From Procambarus clarkii (Eukaryota > Arthropoda > Malacostraca > Decapoda > Cambaridae): a stretch of 64,000 bases of DNA. The translations under genes and the position numbers were made by a program. Below the pieces are notes generated by a model. It was not told where the DNA came from. It did not search any database and was given only the letters and a program-made list of their open reading frames with translations. Positions 1-12,560 of this stretch are shown piece by piece (positions within the stretch are counted from its first letter, which is position 1; each line of letters opens with the position of its first letter). The stretch lies in contig NC_091209.1 of the NCBI RefSeq assembly GCF_040958095.1, positions 8,894,330 through 8,958,329 on the forward strand, in the 5' to 3' direction.

Positions 1-490
1 ATTAAAGGCAACTAGGAAAAGGATAATGCTCAGAATACTGCCTTGGGAAACACCTTTATTGTTGAAAAAAAAAGTCAAAGTGGTACCAAGTCTCACTTCA
101 AATAAACGACAAGAGAGAGCTTTTAAGGAAGAGGAGATCCCCACGAAAGCCAAAAAAATGTAGTTGGGATAAAATATTATATCTCCAGGTCTCTTCCAGG
201 CCTTTTCCAGGTCAAAAATGAATAGCAACTACAGATGTCTTTGCAGCAAATGTAGTACAAATGTAGACCTCCAAGTCTACAAATGTATCAATCGTGTGAA
301 ACTTGTTAAAGCCAAATTGAGAGGGGAAGAGGTAGCAATAGTGTTCTAAGAACCACATTAGATGTACATTAACCATACATTCAAAAAGTTTGCAGATGTA
401 ACTTGTCAGAGCAATTGGGTAAAAATCCTTAGGTGAAGTCCCTTGAGAACCGGGGTTCTGAACAGAACACTTGCCTCATGCCAGTCTGCA
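1..490 (-). repeat. Decayed LINE reverse-transcriptase fragment (Jockey-like)
   Basis: Read on the minus strand with frame changes, this shows non-LTR reverse-transcriptase motifs: an 'IALTSYICKLFE'-like finger motif near 370-420, an 'HFDLEKAWKRP'-like motif A near 190-220, and a 'GVSQGSILS'-like motif B near 25-55. The blocks occur in the expected order for a Jockey-group LINE. Many stops and frameshifts mark an old copy, cut by the window edge. Clade assignment is tentative. Confidence 0.7.
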
Positions 491-2352
491 GGGACTGACG
501 TCGTCTCTCAAATACAGATATAGATACAAGGTATTCAGTAAATACTGATAGGTGCACTGAGGGAGATGACAAAGCATTTCACAATGAATGTACTATGGTG
601 GTGAGCTCAGGCAGCAATCTTTGAGTAGGCACAAAGATTGTACAAGTTAAACCCTATACTGTATGTCAATTCATGAGAAGAACTACATTTACAACTGCTG
701 GGGTGTGTTGATGCATGAACAGCACTGTACACTTCTTATTATGAAGTGGTGGCTTGCTGCTGTGGACGACTGCTGGAGTGTGGTAGTCCTTGTTTATCCA
801 TTATGTTGTTCACCAGTTTTCTCTGGACTGGTGCCTCCCTAAATAATGTAAGTGGGAAGAGTGTTAATAATGTATGTTCAAGCTGGGGATCTCTTGTCAT
901 CACTCTCAAATACATCAGTCTGCCCCTTTATCGTTTGTGCCTGAAAAACTCCTGAACCAGGGACTTGTCTGTCTGTAGCCTCTCTTAAGGCACTCGACAA
1001 AGAATATAAGGACATGAAATGATACTCAAAACCTTTGGAAAGATTTGATTTTAAAACTTTCCATCACATAAATATTATTGAGTAAAGTAAAAGCTTTAAT
1101 TAAGAAACATTAAATGTACGATGAAAAGCTGCAAATATATTAATACAAGAGCCTATACAAACAGCTGTACAGGGATATAAAAAATACAAAGAGCTGTACT
1201 ACAATATGCAATAAAGCAACAGATAAATAATACCTGGTTAGACCTGGAACCGCCCCCCCCCCCCACACACACACACGCACGCCAATTTTCTGTATCAAGT
1301 TCAGAAAGTCAATAATTCTCTATGCATGAATGGTCTCCACTGACACCCTACCATCATAATACCTTAGTAGTTATTGTAGTATTGTTGATCACAATACTTG
1401 ATGTGTAGTGTAGTACTGCTTTACTCATGTTAAATGGAGCATACATTTATTTTTTAATACCGGCAGTTCCCCTCTACCACAAACAGGTTATGTTCTGAAA
1501 ATGTGTTCATTAAGTATTTGTTCAGAACAAGATTTCCCACAGGCTTAATACTATAAATTGGAAGATGAGTTCCTGGATCACCAAAAACCATCACAAAACC
1601 AATACTTTTGAGACATACAATATGATAAAGTATAACATTATTTACCTTGAATGATGGAGTTGTCCTGCTTGTCAATGTTTGCTCTTTTTGAGGAGTGAAG
1701 AGTTCCTGGAGGAGGCAGCAGCAGAAGGTAGTGATACGCGGGTATGCGCTGGCAGCGGAGGTTGGCTGTGTTTGATGGGTGGCAAACACCTGTGGGTCAT
1801 CATCAGTCACTAGCTGCTGTAGAACGTGAAGGTTTTGGGTCAACCTTTTTCTTGACGATCATAGACTATTGATTAACGCCTCTTTGAGAGGTGATTGCTG
1901 GGCTAGTCTTTTTGGGGAAAAACATTCTCAAGGTACTTTGCACTTTACATGTAAATATGCTTCTTTTCCACGTAAATATGCTTATACGCTGTATGACCAT
2001 TTAACACAATTTTTTAGATGTTTAAATATCTCTGCATCATCATCATGTTTATCAAACATTGCTAATCAGCTTAAATACCTCTTGCCATTTTCTTGAGTGT
2101 ATTGTTTTACTGGGGTGTCTCAGTCCAGCAAAACAAACAGCTTCATCTTCAGTCTCTGCTGATCCAACTCCTTAAGGTCTTCATTTGTGAAGTCCCTTAA
2201 GGTCTTTATATCAGAAATTAAATTAAATCTTTTCCTTATTGTTGTTTATTTCAGATGTATAAAACACTTCACATTCTTGAAATTGTTTGTTTTGTCATTT
2301 AGATAGTTCCAATGGTTGAGTGGTTGCAATCTGTATTTGTTTTTCACCCCTC
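491..2352. other. No gene recognised
   Basis: AT-rich sequence. A C-run followed by (CA)n lies near 1249-1277. An open frame on the minus strand at 1454-1843 ends at a possible splice donor near 1650, but it has no recognisable domain and I do not call it a gene. Confidence 0.5.
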
Positions 2353-2765
2353 TCAGAGCCCTTGATATTTGCTAGCTACATCTCTTAAGATAATGGGTTG
2401 CGGCTTCCTTAGCACTGGTGCGTTACCAACACACTTCCTCTTCCTATCAGCCATTGTTCTTCCTTTCTTCAATATTTTACTATCCAGGTATTTCAAAGCA
2501 ATTCTGAAGTTGGAAAGCCCAGCAAAGGCACCTCTGACAATATCCTTCATGTGGTCCTCTAATGACAGTTTATTATCCAAGATCACCCCTTGGTCTCTTT
2601 CCTTGTCTGAGTTCTTGAAAGCCATTTCACATAATTTGAGGTTCTCTGTGGCCTATTTTTTCCTATTCTACATTCCATAACTTGGCATTTATTCACATTG
2701 AATTAAATCTGCTAAGTGTTGCTCCATACATTTATTTTGTCCATGTCATCTTGAAGGGCATGACA
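2353..2765 (-). repeat. LINE fragment, post-catalytic RT region
   Basis: On the minus strand this reads 'LQDDMDKINVWSNT', 'KCQVMECRIGK' and then 'ERDQGVILDNKLSLEDHMKD', the segment after the RT catalytic box of CR1-like elements. Stops and one or more frame changes are present. It is an old, 5'- and 3'-truncated copy. Confidence 0.75.
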
Positions 2766-2864
2766 ATGGTCAAAGTATCTTCCTTAGTAGCTTAGCATCA
2801 TCAGCTGTGTGTGTGTAGGGGGGGGGTGAATGGCGAGAGTTGTGTGTGTGGGTAATATCAAATA

Positions 2865-3777
2865 CAACGAGCCTCGATTTACGATGGTAATCTGTTCCCA
2901 GAGACGTATCGTAAGTCGAAATGATTTTCCCATAAGAAATAAAGGGAAATGAATTAATCCGTTCCCGACTCCAAAAAATTACCTTCAAAGTAAATTTTAT
3001 ACCTAATTCACCCAAATCTTCACTACAAAAGTATGTACAAGTTATTACTTACCTTTACTGGTGATTCTTGTTGGCGTATGGAAGATGGTGAGGATGGGGG
3101 AGGAGGAGTGTTGTTACTGTTTGGAAGGGGAGTCCCCCTTCCATTATAACATCAGGCAGTGATGATTTTTCTGGGATACACACACGTACATTTTGCCTGC
3201 ATACCACTAGGACCTGGTTGTGGTTCACTGTTTGTTTGTCTCACTAAAAATTTGTCTAGCGACACTTCTTTTTCCCTTTGTTTCAACATTTGTCTGTAGT
3301 GAAACATAAGTGTGTCATTAAAAAGGTTAAGGCAACAGCCTACTGCAGCTTGATTTGAGCAAGTCGTTTCAGCAAAAGTTTACAGTTCCTCCCAAGCTGC
3401 ACACATTTTCTTAATTTTTCTGGAAGGGATATTCTGTACTGCTTCTATGGTCATCCTCACATGTGTTTTCATATGTTGAACCTTACTTACCACTGACTTT
3501 CTTGGGTCCCATGGCGTGATATATAATAATCAGTTTTATGTTCAAAAAGCAAAAAATCACAAAAAAAATTGAATTTCTTATAAGCGTGATCGTCACTAAG
3601 CGGGCGGCCCTAGTAAACTGAGGCAGGTCGGCCCACGCGACCAGGAACCATGCACTAGGTCGACCCAAACGTGTATCAACAAATATCGTTAGTCAACGAC
3701 ACTATCGTAAGTCGAGTCGCATTTTCCAATCAAATTTATATCTTAACTTGAAATTATCGTAAGTTGAGGTGCCACTG
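2865..3777 (-). mobile_element. Deleted Tigger-type (Tc1/mariner) DNA transposon
   Basis: The ends are imperfect inverted repeats: the left begins CAACGAGCCTCGATTTACGA and the right, read inward, CAGTGGCACCTCAACTTACG. TA dinucleotides flank both ends (2863-2864, 3778-3779). On the minus strand a short start 'MGPKKVSGK' (about 3486-3512) is soon followed by a C-terminal-like stretch 'MTIEAVQNIPSRKIKKMCAA', and further on by a 'KQREKEVSLDKF'-like tail. This matches a Tigger/pogo transposase from which the DDE core has been deleted. It is non-autonomous. Confidence 0.75.
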
Positions 3778-6321
3778 TACTATGAATTACAGGTAGGAAT
3801 CTAGTTATACACAAAGGGAAAAGAATCAACATACAATGAGGCACCTTTTCCAGGTCAAACTCTTGGTAAGGCACCATGACAAATACAGAATTTTGGGCAA
3901 CACTTTCCAATATTTAAAAAAATAGTCTAATGATTCTATACAGTATTAATGTTGTAGGTTTCATGCCACTACAACAAGGCATTCTTACGGAACAATATGG
4001 AAATTTACAACAAATAAATTATAGAACAAGATCACTGGTGACACCTAATAATCAAAGAGAATGGACAATCATTTTCAAGAATCAGGAATACTATAACATA
4101 TTACCACATCAAAGAAAAATATCTGCACTTAGGGAAATTACTTACGTAGATTTTTCTAATAGCACGTTAAGAGGTTATTCCATGTTTGTAACAAGGTTTT
4201 CCTACATGCTGCTACAGAGTGCTCACCAATCACAAACAATCTAAACATGTGCAAGTGTTTTAGGGCTCAACATACAGTATAGTTCTGCACTATGAAACTT
4301 TCCACTAAATATCAAAAGACTGTACAAGTACTGTCCAGTATTTAAAAATTATTTGCTAAATAATACAGTACTGTAATTCTTTTTAGTTACAATATAGATT
4401 TTCTAAATAAAACACTACTTTGAATGTTTAAATGAAAAGCAAAAATGAAAATGAAGTACAGTATTGTAAACAGCAAAACACTACTTTCAGAGCAGGTGGT
4501 TACATGCTCCACGTGCCAACTCTGTCACCAGAACACTGTCACTGCATTAGGCTTTTGTCACTTTCTCTGCAAAGCCTGGTAAGGATCTTTTGCAAATTGT
4601 CTTATTAGGGATAAAAGGTGAGTAATGGTGACAATGCAGAGTCTTACTCAAGCCAACATCGAGTTATCAGTCTGCTACGACAGATAGCACATAGCACCCC
4701 AATAGTAAACAGCTTCACAGGGAGCTACCTCCACACTTTAAGCTAAGCCCACACAGGCAAGCTAGGGAAAATGGGGGTAAAATCAATGGGAACAAGAATA
4801 TCTGATGAACTGCTAAGAAAGCAGGGTTTCAATAGGCTCAATACCCTATTTCAGATATAATGCACCTTTTTACAGTGAGCCAGCTCTCCATGTTCACTGA
4901 AAGATAAAATTAGGAACAAAATAGATAGGGCAATAATACAAGCTAGAGACAGAGTAATGCTGACACAAGCTGCAGATGAATGCAGCACCAAGTTATTGAC
5001 CTACCCAAGCATTCCACCAATTCAGTTATTAATGACATGGATGAATTTAATTTGGAAGGTACTAAGCTGTCAAAGTCTAATCCAATCTCCAGAATCCATG
5101 GGTTCTAACATCAGAGTAGGACACAGCAGGAAAGCAGTGAGAATGGTGCACTATGAAGTCATGAGCCTGGGGGGTAAACCTGCAGCTAATTCAACTTAAC
5201 CATTTGTCAGGGAAGCCGGGACAGACATATCTAGGAACAAGGAGCTATGAACCATGGGGTGAGGAACAGAAAATGAAAGATATGAAAATATCCAGTGATA
5301 CCAATACAATACTACCACAGGAGAGAGTGATGAATGGCAGGGTAGAATGACAAGAGGTCTTCAACTGCAGAAGCTGCCACCTTGATCATGATCAAAGGAG
5401 GATAAAGAAGATGGAGGTGGTAAGAATGGCTATCAGATACAGTAAAACCTTGGTGCATCTTTTAAATTCACAGCCAGCCAGAATGAACACAGCTCCAAAT
5501 CAGTGTCTTGGTAAAAAAAAACTCAGTGGCAGGAGGCAGCCCTGGAACAATTTTTTTAGGCACAATCAAAGCCAGGGAAGAATTCAACATGAACTAATCC
5601 ATACAAAAGCAACTCCATGAAACTTCAGAAAAATTATCTCTGGGGCCGTTGATATTTGTCAAACAGTGCCAGGGAATTTAACTATGAAACAAAGCTGTAG
5701 TGAATAGCTATAGCCAATGGAACAAAAATATATCAAGTTAAACACACAGCGAAGAAAACCTATAAAAGGAGATAAATCATTGTCCTGATACAACACTCAT
5801 TGGGAAAAAGTAGCCAAAAACAACCTTGCTGGTCTCTGGAGAGCTCAAGATAGTTATGGCGGGTCACTATACAAACAGCAAGATGGTAACTCTCTTCGAC
5901 CCTAGTTACTAATACAGTTTTGTCAGTTGACACTAGTTAGTTTAATTGGTAATGGTAATTACAGAGCACTAATTAGTGTTCCATGTGTTGATAATTTAAC
6001 ACTTTAGGGGTGGAGAAGGTGTTCAAGGTAACTGCTCCCTGTTGTGTGTCAAAGTGGGCTGGTCCCTCTGAGGCCACTTAAGTTACTCACCATTGTTTCC
6101 CTTGCCCACCTATTATCTCAGACACCACCACTTGCAAAGATCCTTAGTAGGAAATATTGAGGCTGTACCATAAGATTGGTAGTGTGTGTGTGCCTGAAAT
6201 GTCTAGGGAATGTGGGTGTGACCCCATCACATGGCCTCAATACTTTCTAATCCTTATTAGGCTTTGAGAGTAGCTCATGGGAGCCTAGTGTAGTAAAATT
6301 GCAACCCATCCTCAAATCAAG
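3778..6321. other. No gene recognised
   Basis: About 2.5 kb of AT-rich sequence. Open frames at 3930-4244, 4957-5199 and 5411-5620 (plus strand) have no recognisable motif or convincing coding character. Nothing else stands out. Confidence 0.5.
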
Positions 6322-6640
6322 TCCATTCCATCCAGCGGTCAACCCCAAAGACGCATTCATAAATATTAACATGCTGTTCATTCAAAATAGGGATTTTCTC
6401 AAATATTAATTAATATTGTTATATATTAGCATATTGTGCATATTTAGGCATTGGTTAGGTTAAGTGTTTATGTTCTGTTGGCGATTATTTGTAGTTCATG
6501 GGTGAAGCACTGACAGCATTGTAGTTCGAACAAAAGTTGTCACCGAAGCACTTATTCCAGAAGTTTTGGGACGTCATCAATTGAGTGTGTGTAAACTGTT
6601 ATTCATTCATAAACAAGGTTTGGCGGGTGCATGGAATGGA
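6322..6640. mobile_element. MITE-like dispersed repeat, copy 1
   Basis: Begins TCCATTCCATCCAGCGGTCA and ends ...GGGTGCATGGAATGGA, so the outermost 10-20 bp form an imperfect inverted repeat. The interior (GTTAGGTTAAGTG...GGCGATTATTTG...GGGTGAAGCA) recurs at 40601-40924 and partly at 48262-48470. It has no coding capacity. The superfamily is not determined. Confidence 0.6.
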
Positions 6641-9019
6641 CTTTGGCCTTTGATTATGAGAACGGGCTGGAAATTGTCCTGGTGGTCCAAATGACTCCCG
6701 AGTCGAGAGACATCTATGAGGCCTCGGCTTCAAAATTAGTGTAGTACAGCATATACGTACATTGTATAAATAAATAAATGTGAATGTAAAACTTATCATT
6801 TGCACTTTCTAATGGTTTTTACATAGATCAAACTAAAGCACAGGTGGAAACAAAATTTCATAATGCGTGTTGAAAAAACCTGAATAAATCGCTCGAGAAA
6901 GATTTCAATTGAGCCAGTAGCTTGATAGCCTGTATGTACGTATAGTGCATTACAAGTATGGTAATGTGAACATAGATTAAAGATCACAAGACATTACTCC
7001 TCCACCTTGTGATGATTGTCAATGCTTTCAATGTACTCTTGGGAAGCTTTTTGGTTTACGTCCTCTGTTCTGCTGCTGCATGTTAAATAAAATTTAAATT
7101 AGTCACTGAAACTAAATTTTGCACTTAAGATGTTTGATCAATAGGTATGTCTTATAAGTTTACAATATTATCACATGCAACAAAAACAAATGCACCCAGA
7201 TTCTTATGAAAAAATCAAGTGCTGAATGTAATGAAACGCTCTTTTCTGGAGAGCCAGGGAGAGCCTTTTCTGCCTTCCTACTAGTCGCTCCCCCAGCCTG
7301 GTTTTCGAGGCTGGGGAAGCCATACCCTTTCTTCGCCTACTGAGGCAAAAACCAGAATTTGGTTCACTCTACGAAGCAGAGAGCAACCACAAAACTGGGG
7401 AAAGCCCAACAGAAATTATAGGTGTAACAAAAGCTACTGCTTTAAGGAATCTGAAACTGAAATACTAAAGTAGTACTTTATTCACAAATGTTTGTACATT
7501 TATAGTTGGGTTAGTTATCATAAATTTACAGTAAATTACTTAAGACACCATAGAGGTCAACAAGGCACATAAACGTTGCCTCAGATTAAATATGCAAAAT
7601 GCGCCATGCCTCTCTACCATCAGACAGTAACCTAGGTCACCTTGGGTCTCAACCAGCCTGACCCTGACCCCTCTCGCTCTGGAGGGGTCAGGGGTGAACC
7701 TGCAAACACAAGAAATAAGGAAACAGGGCAGGGACAGGGAACTATATGGATTGCACCATAAAATAATTATATTCAACAGCTGGGTTTTGGGAATCACAGA
7801 CACCAAGACTCTTATCTTCCACAAAGAGACTTTTCATTACATTAAATGCTGTTTATCTGGGAGAGAGCTGAATGATGGCTCCTCAAAGCTGACTATTATG
7901 AGAAGAAAAATCATAGGACTTACCAGGAATTAGGAGAGCAAAATGATACTCACAAAGACGAGACATCGGTACAGAAACCCAACCGAGGGCAACACAAGCC
8001 CAATGGGAACAAGGAACACTGACCAGGGAATGAACCACCAGGAACCTTAAGACCTTCAAAATCTCTATGCTAGAACCTGAGCCCATGACATGTTAAAAAC
8101 ACTGCAGACAGAGCTGCAATCTTATGAGCATTGTAGGACTGGGGGTAGACTGCAGGGTGGCCAGACACTGACACTGCGGACAACCCTGGATAAAGAAGCT
8201 TTGGAGCAGGGAACGAAGGAAACAGGATCAACAAACAGCAAATCCACTAAAGATGAGCAGGTGGCATGCAGTAGTAATGAACAACAAATGATAAACGAAC
8301 ACATTGCTGGAAACTGGTATGATTGTGAATCTAATATGGGCCAGACTTGTCTGAAATAGGGCAAAAGATCATATTGCTTTTGCAAGCCAAAGCACCATGG
8401 CTAAACTTCCAACATGTAATGCACTGGCACAAGGAGAGGACATGCATATGGGCAAAAAATTTTGCACAAATTAAAATGATCACTCTGCAGCTTTCCCATA
8501 TTTGAGTTTCTGTAACTCATAAAGGTCAGTTATTGTCATTTGCTTAACTCTTGGTCAATACAGTTATCATAATTTGCCAATTTTAGTTACTATCACCCAG
8601 TTTTCATACAAATTAAGTAAATATTGTTATACAGTAATACTGTTTATATAGATGTAATTTAGTAGACCATGACACATTTTGCTATCATTTTGTAATTCCT
8701 TACTATGTGATGAGGTTATCGTTTACTAATGGCCTGCCTACTGTTATTGTCTAATGACAATTTGGGCTGTCTTGCCTGTTTGAATATTTCTGGACAATGT
8801 TCCCAAGCAAAATAGCAGCAAGTAAGTGGATTGCAAGGCACTTCTAAGCTGTGCCAAGAACAGGTTCACATGCAACAGAAAAATTCAATACATTGTAGGC
8901 CTATACATTACTCTGTCACTATTTTGGTCAATTATGAGTACATAATTAAGGTTATTCAACATAATGAAAAACTACAGTGGAATTATGAACATAATTCCTG
9001 GTAGTACATTTAAGAGGAT
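6641..9019. other. No gene recognised
   Basis: Mixed unique-looking sequence. Short open frames (7540-7824 minus, 7694-7933 plus, 8090-8359 plus, 8122-8385 minus) overlap on opposite strands and show no known domain. A small hairpin-like motif (CCCCCAGCCTGG...CGAGGCTGGGG) lies at about 7290-7317. Confidence 0.45.
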
Positions 9020-9240
9020 CCCGGTAGTAGCTGGGTTTGTTCTCAACTCACAATAAATAGGTACCCAGGAGTTAGTCAGCTTCTTGTGGGGTTGCATCCT
9101 AGGGTGGGTCAGTAACTAGACCTGGGGGGGGGGGGGTTGAGATACCCCCTGGTGGGAGGTAATCTGGTGGGGGGTCTGGACCTCAGTACAAGCCTAACAT
9201 GTACCTCATGTATAACCTGGCTTCATGTCCTCCGACACAA
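9020..9240 (+). repeat. SINE fragment (3' part)
   Basis: Contains the SINE body motif AATAGGTACCCAGGAGTTAG followed by a 'GGGTTGCATCCTAGGGTGGGTCAG' type segment. It ends in an ATTATTATTAA tail. The same body occurs at 9335-9670, 18195-18448 and 37790-38047. The tRNA-like head is missing or decayed. Confidence 0.65.
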
Positions 9241-9334
9241 TGAATTATTATTAACTATGAATTAAAACACTGTCTTGGGCAGAACAAAAACGGTTCCTTT
9301 CACCTTTCAAAAAAAAAAAAAAAAAAAAACTTAA

Positions 9335-9670
9335 CTTGATGTATTTACCTATCAGTAAATAGATACCTGGGAGTTGACCAGACCACACACTAGAAGGTGA
9401 AGGGACGACGACGTTTTCAGAGTCAATTCTTGACTTGAGAATGGTCCAGGACGGACCAAAATGTCGTCGTCCCATCACCTTCTAGTGTGTGGTCTGGTCA
9501 ACATACTTTAGCCACGTTATTGTGACTCATCGCCTGCCTGGGAGTTGGTCAACTGTTGCTGGATGCACCCTGGAGAAGGTCAGTAGGTGGTCTAGAGGAC
9601 CTTGATGGACCTAAGTACTGTACAGGCTTCCTGTCCCTGACTGCGGGAACTATAAAAGCCATCCGTCTTG
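9335..9670 (+). repeat. SINE fragment, split by a short inserted element
   Basis: The SINE body (ACCTATCAGTAAATAGATAC, then CTGGGAGTTGGTCAACTG and GCTTCCTGTCCCTGACTGCG) is interrupted by the 160-bp element at 9377-9536. The host motif CCTGGGAGTTG is duplicated on both sides of the insert. Confidence 0.7.
9377..9536 (+). mobile_element. Short palindromic retroposon-like element, copy 1
   Basis: Flanked by an 11-bp direct repeat CCTGGGAGTTG (9366-9376 and 9537-9547). Positions 9376-9420 pair with 9455-9499: ACCAGACCACACACTAGAAG against CTTCTAGTGTGTGGTCTGGT. This forms a long hairpin around GACTTGAGAATGGTCCAGG. The end CAACATACTTTAGCCACG...CATCGCCT is shared with the copy at 28050-28211, while the 5' parts differ. 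Confidence 0.7.
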
Positions 9671-10224
9671 AACACAAGTCTCCTCAGCCCTGCATGTGTC
9701 AACAAATACCTCGTGTGTATGTACCCAGTGACTCCCCCACCTGGCTTACTCCTACTGTGCACCAAGCCTCAAAACATATCTATTTTATTTTTTCTTATTT
9801 TTTTACATAAAAATTAAATGTATTTGATTTGTGAGTAAAATCATTTTTTATACCTCGTCTATTTCAGAGTGATATCTGCAGATATCGTTTTCAATTATTC
9901 TCACACCAGCAAATTCAAGCATGTTTGCATTTAGAATTCCCTTCACCACTTCCACTCAACAGATTTTTACACCAATTACATTATCATTTCTACATGCTTT
10001 TATTTAACACTCCAATTTGCTTTTTTATTAAAACTAAAAATGAAAAAACTTCATAAACATTTGTACTGTACATTCATAATGAAGCTAATTTACACAAAAT
10101 TACAGTACTGTACATTATTTGCCCAAGAGAAAGTCATAACAGCATAACAAATAATCAAAATTGTTAAAATGATTTCACATTTATTCTTCCTAACTGATCA
10201 ACTGGGCTGTGACTCGTACCTCAG

Positions 10225-10330
10225 ACTACAAGCAGCTGTATTCAATAGCCTGGTTGACCAGACCAGCAACCAGGAGGCCTGGTCCCATGGGCCACTGATC
10301 CCAAGAACTAGCACAAGGTAAACTAGGTAA
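10225..10330 (+). repeat. LINE 3'-tail fragment
   Basis: GCCTGGTTGACCAGACCAGC and AACCAGGAGGCCTGGTC resemble the tail of the minus-strand LINE at 20936-22510 (compare about 21000-21050 in reverse complement). It is a short solo tail fragment. Confidence 0.55.
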
Positions 10331-12180
10331 ATTCATAAATTTTTCTTTTACAGTTTAACCAAATGATCCACAATATATGTAGTCTCATCATATTCCTACG
10401 TTCTTCTCTCGGTTTTGCAGTCAGATCATTTTGGAAACTATACAAGGACATGCCGGTTCTTCTAATGTTTTCTGACTTACAGTCTACACATGTACAGTAC
10501 ATCGTGAGGAGTACGATCAAATAGTGCATTTCTTGATGCAGTCGGGCTTATGACCGAATTTAAACACTGTCATCATAAACTTGCATAAGAAAATCTAATT
10601 TATGCCTATGCTATATTTTTAGATGATTTTTCAACCATGACAAATCTTGTTATAGATTTCATTTATAAATTTTCCAAGATGTGTGTGTGACAAAGACATT
10701 TATAAACTTCTAAATTACCTCATTCACTTGCATCTTATAACCCTGATATACTGCAAAACATTTACTATTTAATAATACTGTACTTTCAGATTATGCCAAT
10801 TACAATATTTTCCTCTTAACTTTCATTCATTATTCTCCTCAACAATAATCAATTCCTCTTCTTTCAGTGGTACAGTGTAGTATATTCACAAATTTTTTAA
10901 GTACTATTAAAAAAAAAAAAAATTAAATATTCTCCTCTATAATGCTTATTACTATGCTACTCATCAAAAGTATTCATCTTCTTAAGGAATTTATACTGCA
11001 CTCAGTATTTCTATTGAGCATCCACAATTCCTTCTCGACCTACATCAAAATTAATAATGAAGTATTGTCATGATCACCTCTGGCCAATTATTTCCCTTTC
11101 GGAATGTTCGTCTGAATTGAGTACATGGGGGGGGGGCTAATGTGGTAGCAATATTTGTTAATCATGCATCATTAGTCCTTTGTTCTTGGGTTTGTTTGTT
11201 TGTTTGTTTGTTGTCTTCTTTGCTAACACATCTACAGTGAAAAATTCAGGCTGGTAGTTTTGGCATAAAGAGGGTGTTAGCCAGTCAAGGAATTTTACAC
11301 TAATGGGGTGCTGGCTAGCCGGTAGTTGTTCCCAAGCCACACCAGCCATTTTCTCCCTCTTTTTTTTTTTTCCATCGTAAGCCTTGACCGATTTTCTTTT
11401 TTTTCCCCCCCCCCCCAGTTTGTCTACTACAGCTCTGTGGTGAGGTAGCGTTCAGTGCTGAATACAATGAAATGCCTCCATCTGGTTGCAAGTCAGTAGC
11501 TCCCTCCATCCCACCCCTTTGTCTCTTCCAATGGTGTCTGGGGGTTTGTAATTGGCCCCTTTTATTTTTATTTCTCCAAATACACTTACTCAATTTTTGT
11601 GTTTTTTTCACTGCAGTGTCTACATAGTCAATGTCAAAGGCTAATTGTACCACAAACATTCTATAATGTTCATTGTGGTACAGTTCATTGGCATAAAATA
11701 ATTTATTTGTAAATGGTCCAATTTTATTTCACTTTAAAAAAAAATTATTTATGGTACTCAATATAAACTAGCTTATAACTATATTAAGAAAACTACAAGA
11801 AAAAATACTTTTTATTTAAAAGAATTAATGTTTACTGTATATTTTACACAATGTCAAAAAACTGATTACCGAGCTAAATCAGTAAAAAAATTAGAAAAAT
11901 ATAACTTCACATAATCTCTTGTAAATATGTCCAACAAAATGTGTGTACCGTGTTTCCCACACAGATGCGAAGTACGCCGGACTGTGTTCTGGTTATCAAC
12001 AAACAAACCACTACCTGGATACTACAATAAAAACAAAACCTAATAAAACAATGCTTGTTTTAACATATGAAAATATCTGGCCATGTTAAAATACACGGTA
12101 AAAAAAAACACAGTTGTGACCATTACTTACTAAAGTGGAATGTGTGCCAAGTCTTAAGTACAGGTGTATTATACCGTGTT
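10331..12180. other. No gene recognised
   Basis: AT-rich. A (TTTG)n run lies at about 11190-11212, and T-, C- and A-homopolymers lie near 10908-10921, 11361-11371 and 11405-11416. The minus-strand open frame at 11315-11659 has no recognisable domain. Confidence 0.5.
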
Positions 12181-12405
12181 TTGTAGACAGGAGGAAAGGT
12201 AATGGGGCCGGTTTGGAGGAAAGGGGGGAAAGAGAGAGAGAAGGGGTGGGCAGATGAAGGACAAGAGAGGGAGAGAAACAAATGGGAGGAGAGGGAGAGG
12301 AACAAAGGAGACGAGAGAAAGGAGTGTAGGTAGGGAGGGGAGGAGAAAGGAGGCCAGAGGTAGGTGAAGGGGATGAAAGTGGTGTGTGTGTGTGTGTGTG
12401 TGTGT
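12181..12405. repeat. Polypurine tract followed by (GT)n
   Basis: About 190 bases are almost all G and A (GGAGGAAAGG..., AGAGAGAGAG..., GGGAGAGGAACAAAGGAG). A (TG)n microsatellite at about 12381-12403 follows directly. Open frames read across it are compositional artefacts. Confidence 0.85.
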
Positions 12406-12560
12406 TACACAAGTATAATTACCTAAGTGTAGTTACATACTGAGAGCTATGCTCGTGGTGTCCCATCTTCCCAGGACTCTTTGTCATATAACGCTTTGAA
12501 ACTACTGATGATTTTGGCCTCCACCATCTTCTCACCTAACTTCTTAAATTTGAGTGAGTG
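12406..12560 (-). repeat. LINE C-terminal/tail fragment
   Basis: On the minus strand it reads 'LGEKMVEAKIISSFKALYDK' and then 'ESWEDGTPRA'. This resembles the C-terminal end of CR1-like elements also seen at 26330-26480 and 27540-27965. It is a short, 5'-truncated copy. Confidence 0.6.

Noticed and set aside
1454-1843. Unknown exon ending at a GTAAAT donor near 1650
   Set aside because: One possible donor is not enough; no domain, no partner exon found.
3930-4244. 104-aa open frame
   Set aside because: AT-rich, no recognisable motif, no gene context.
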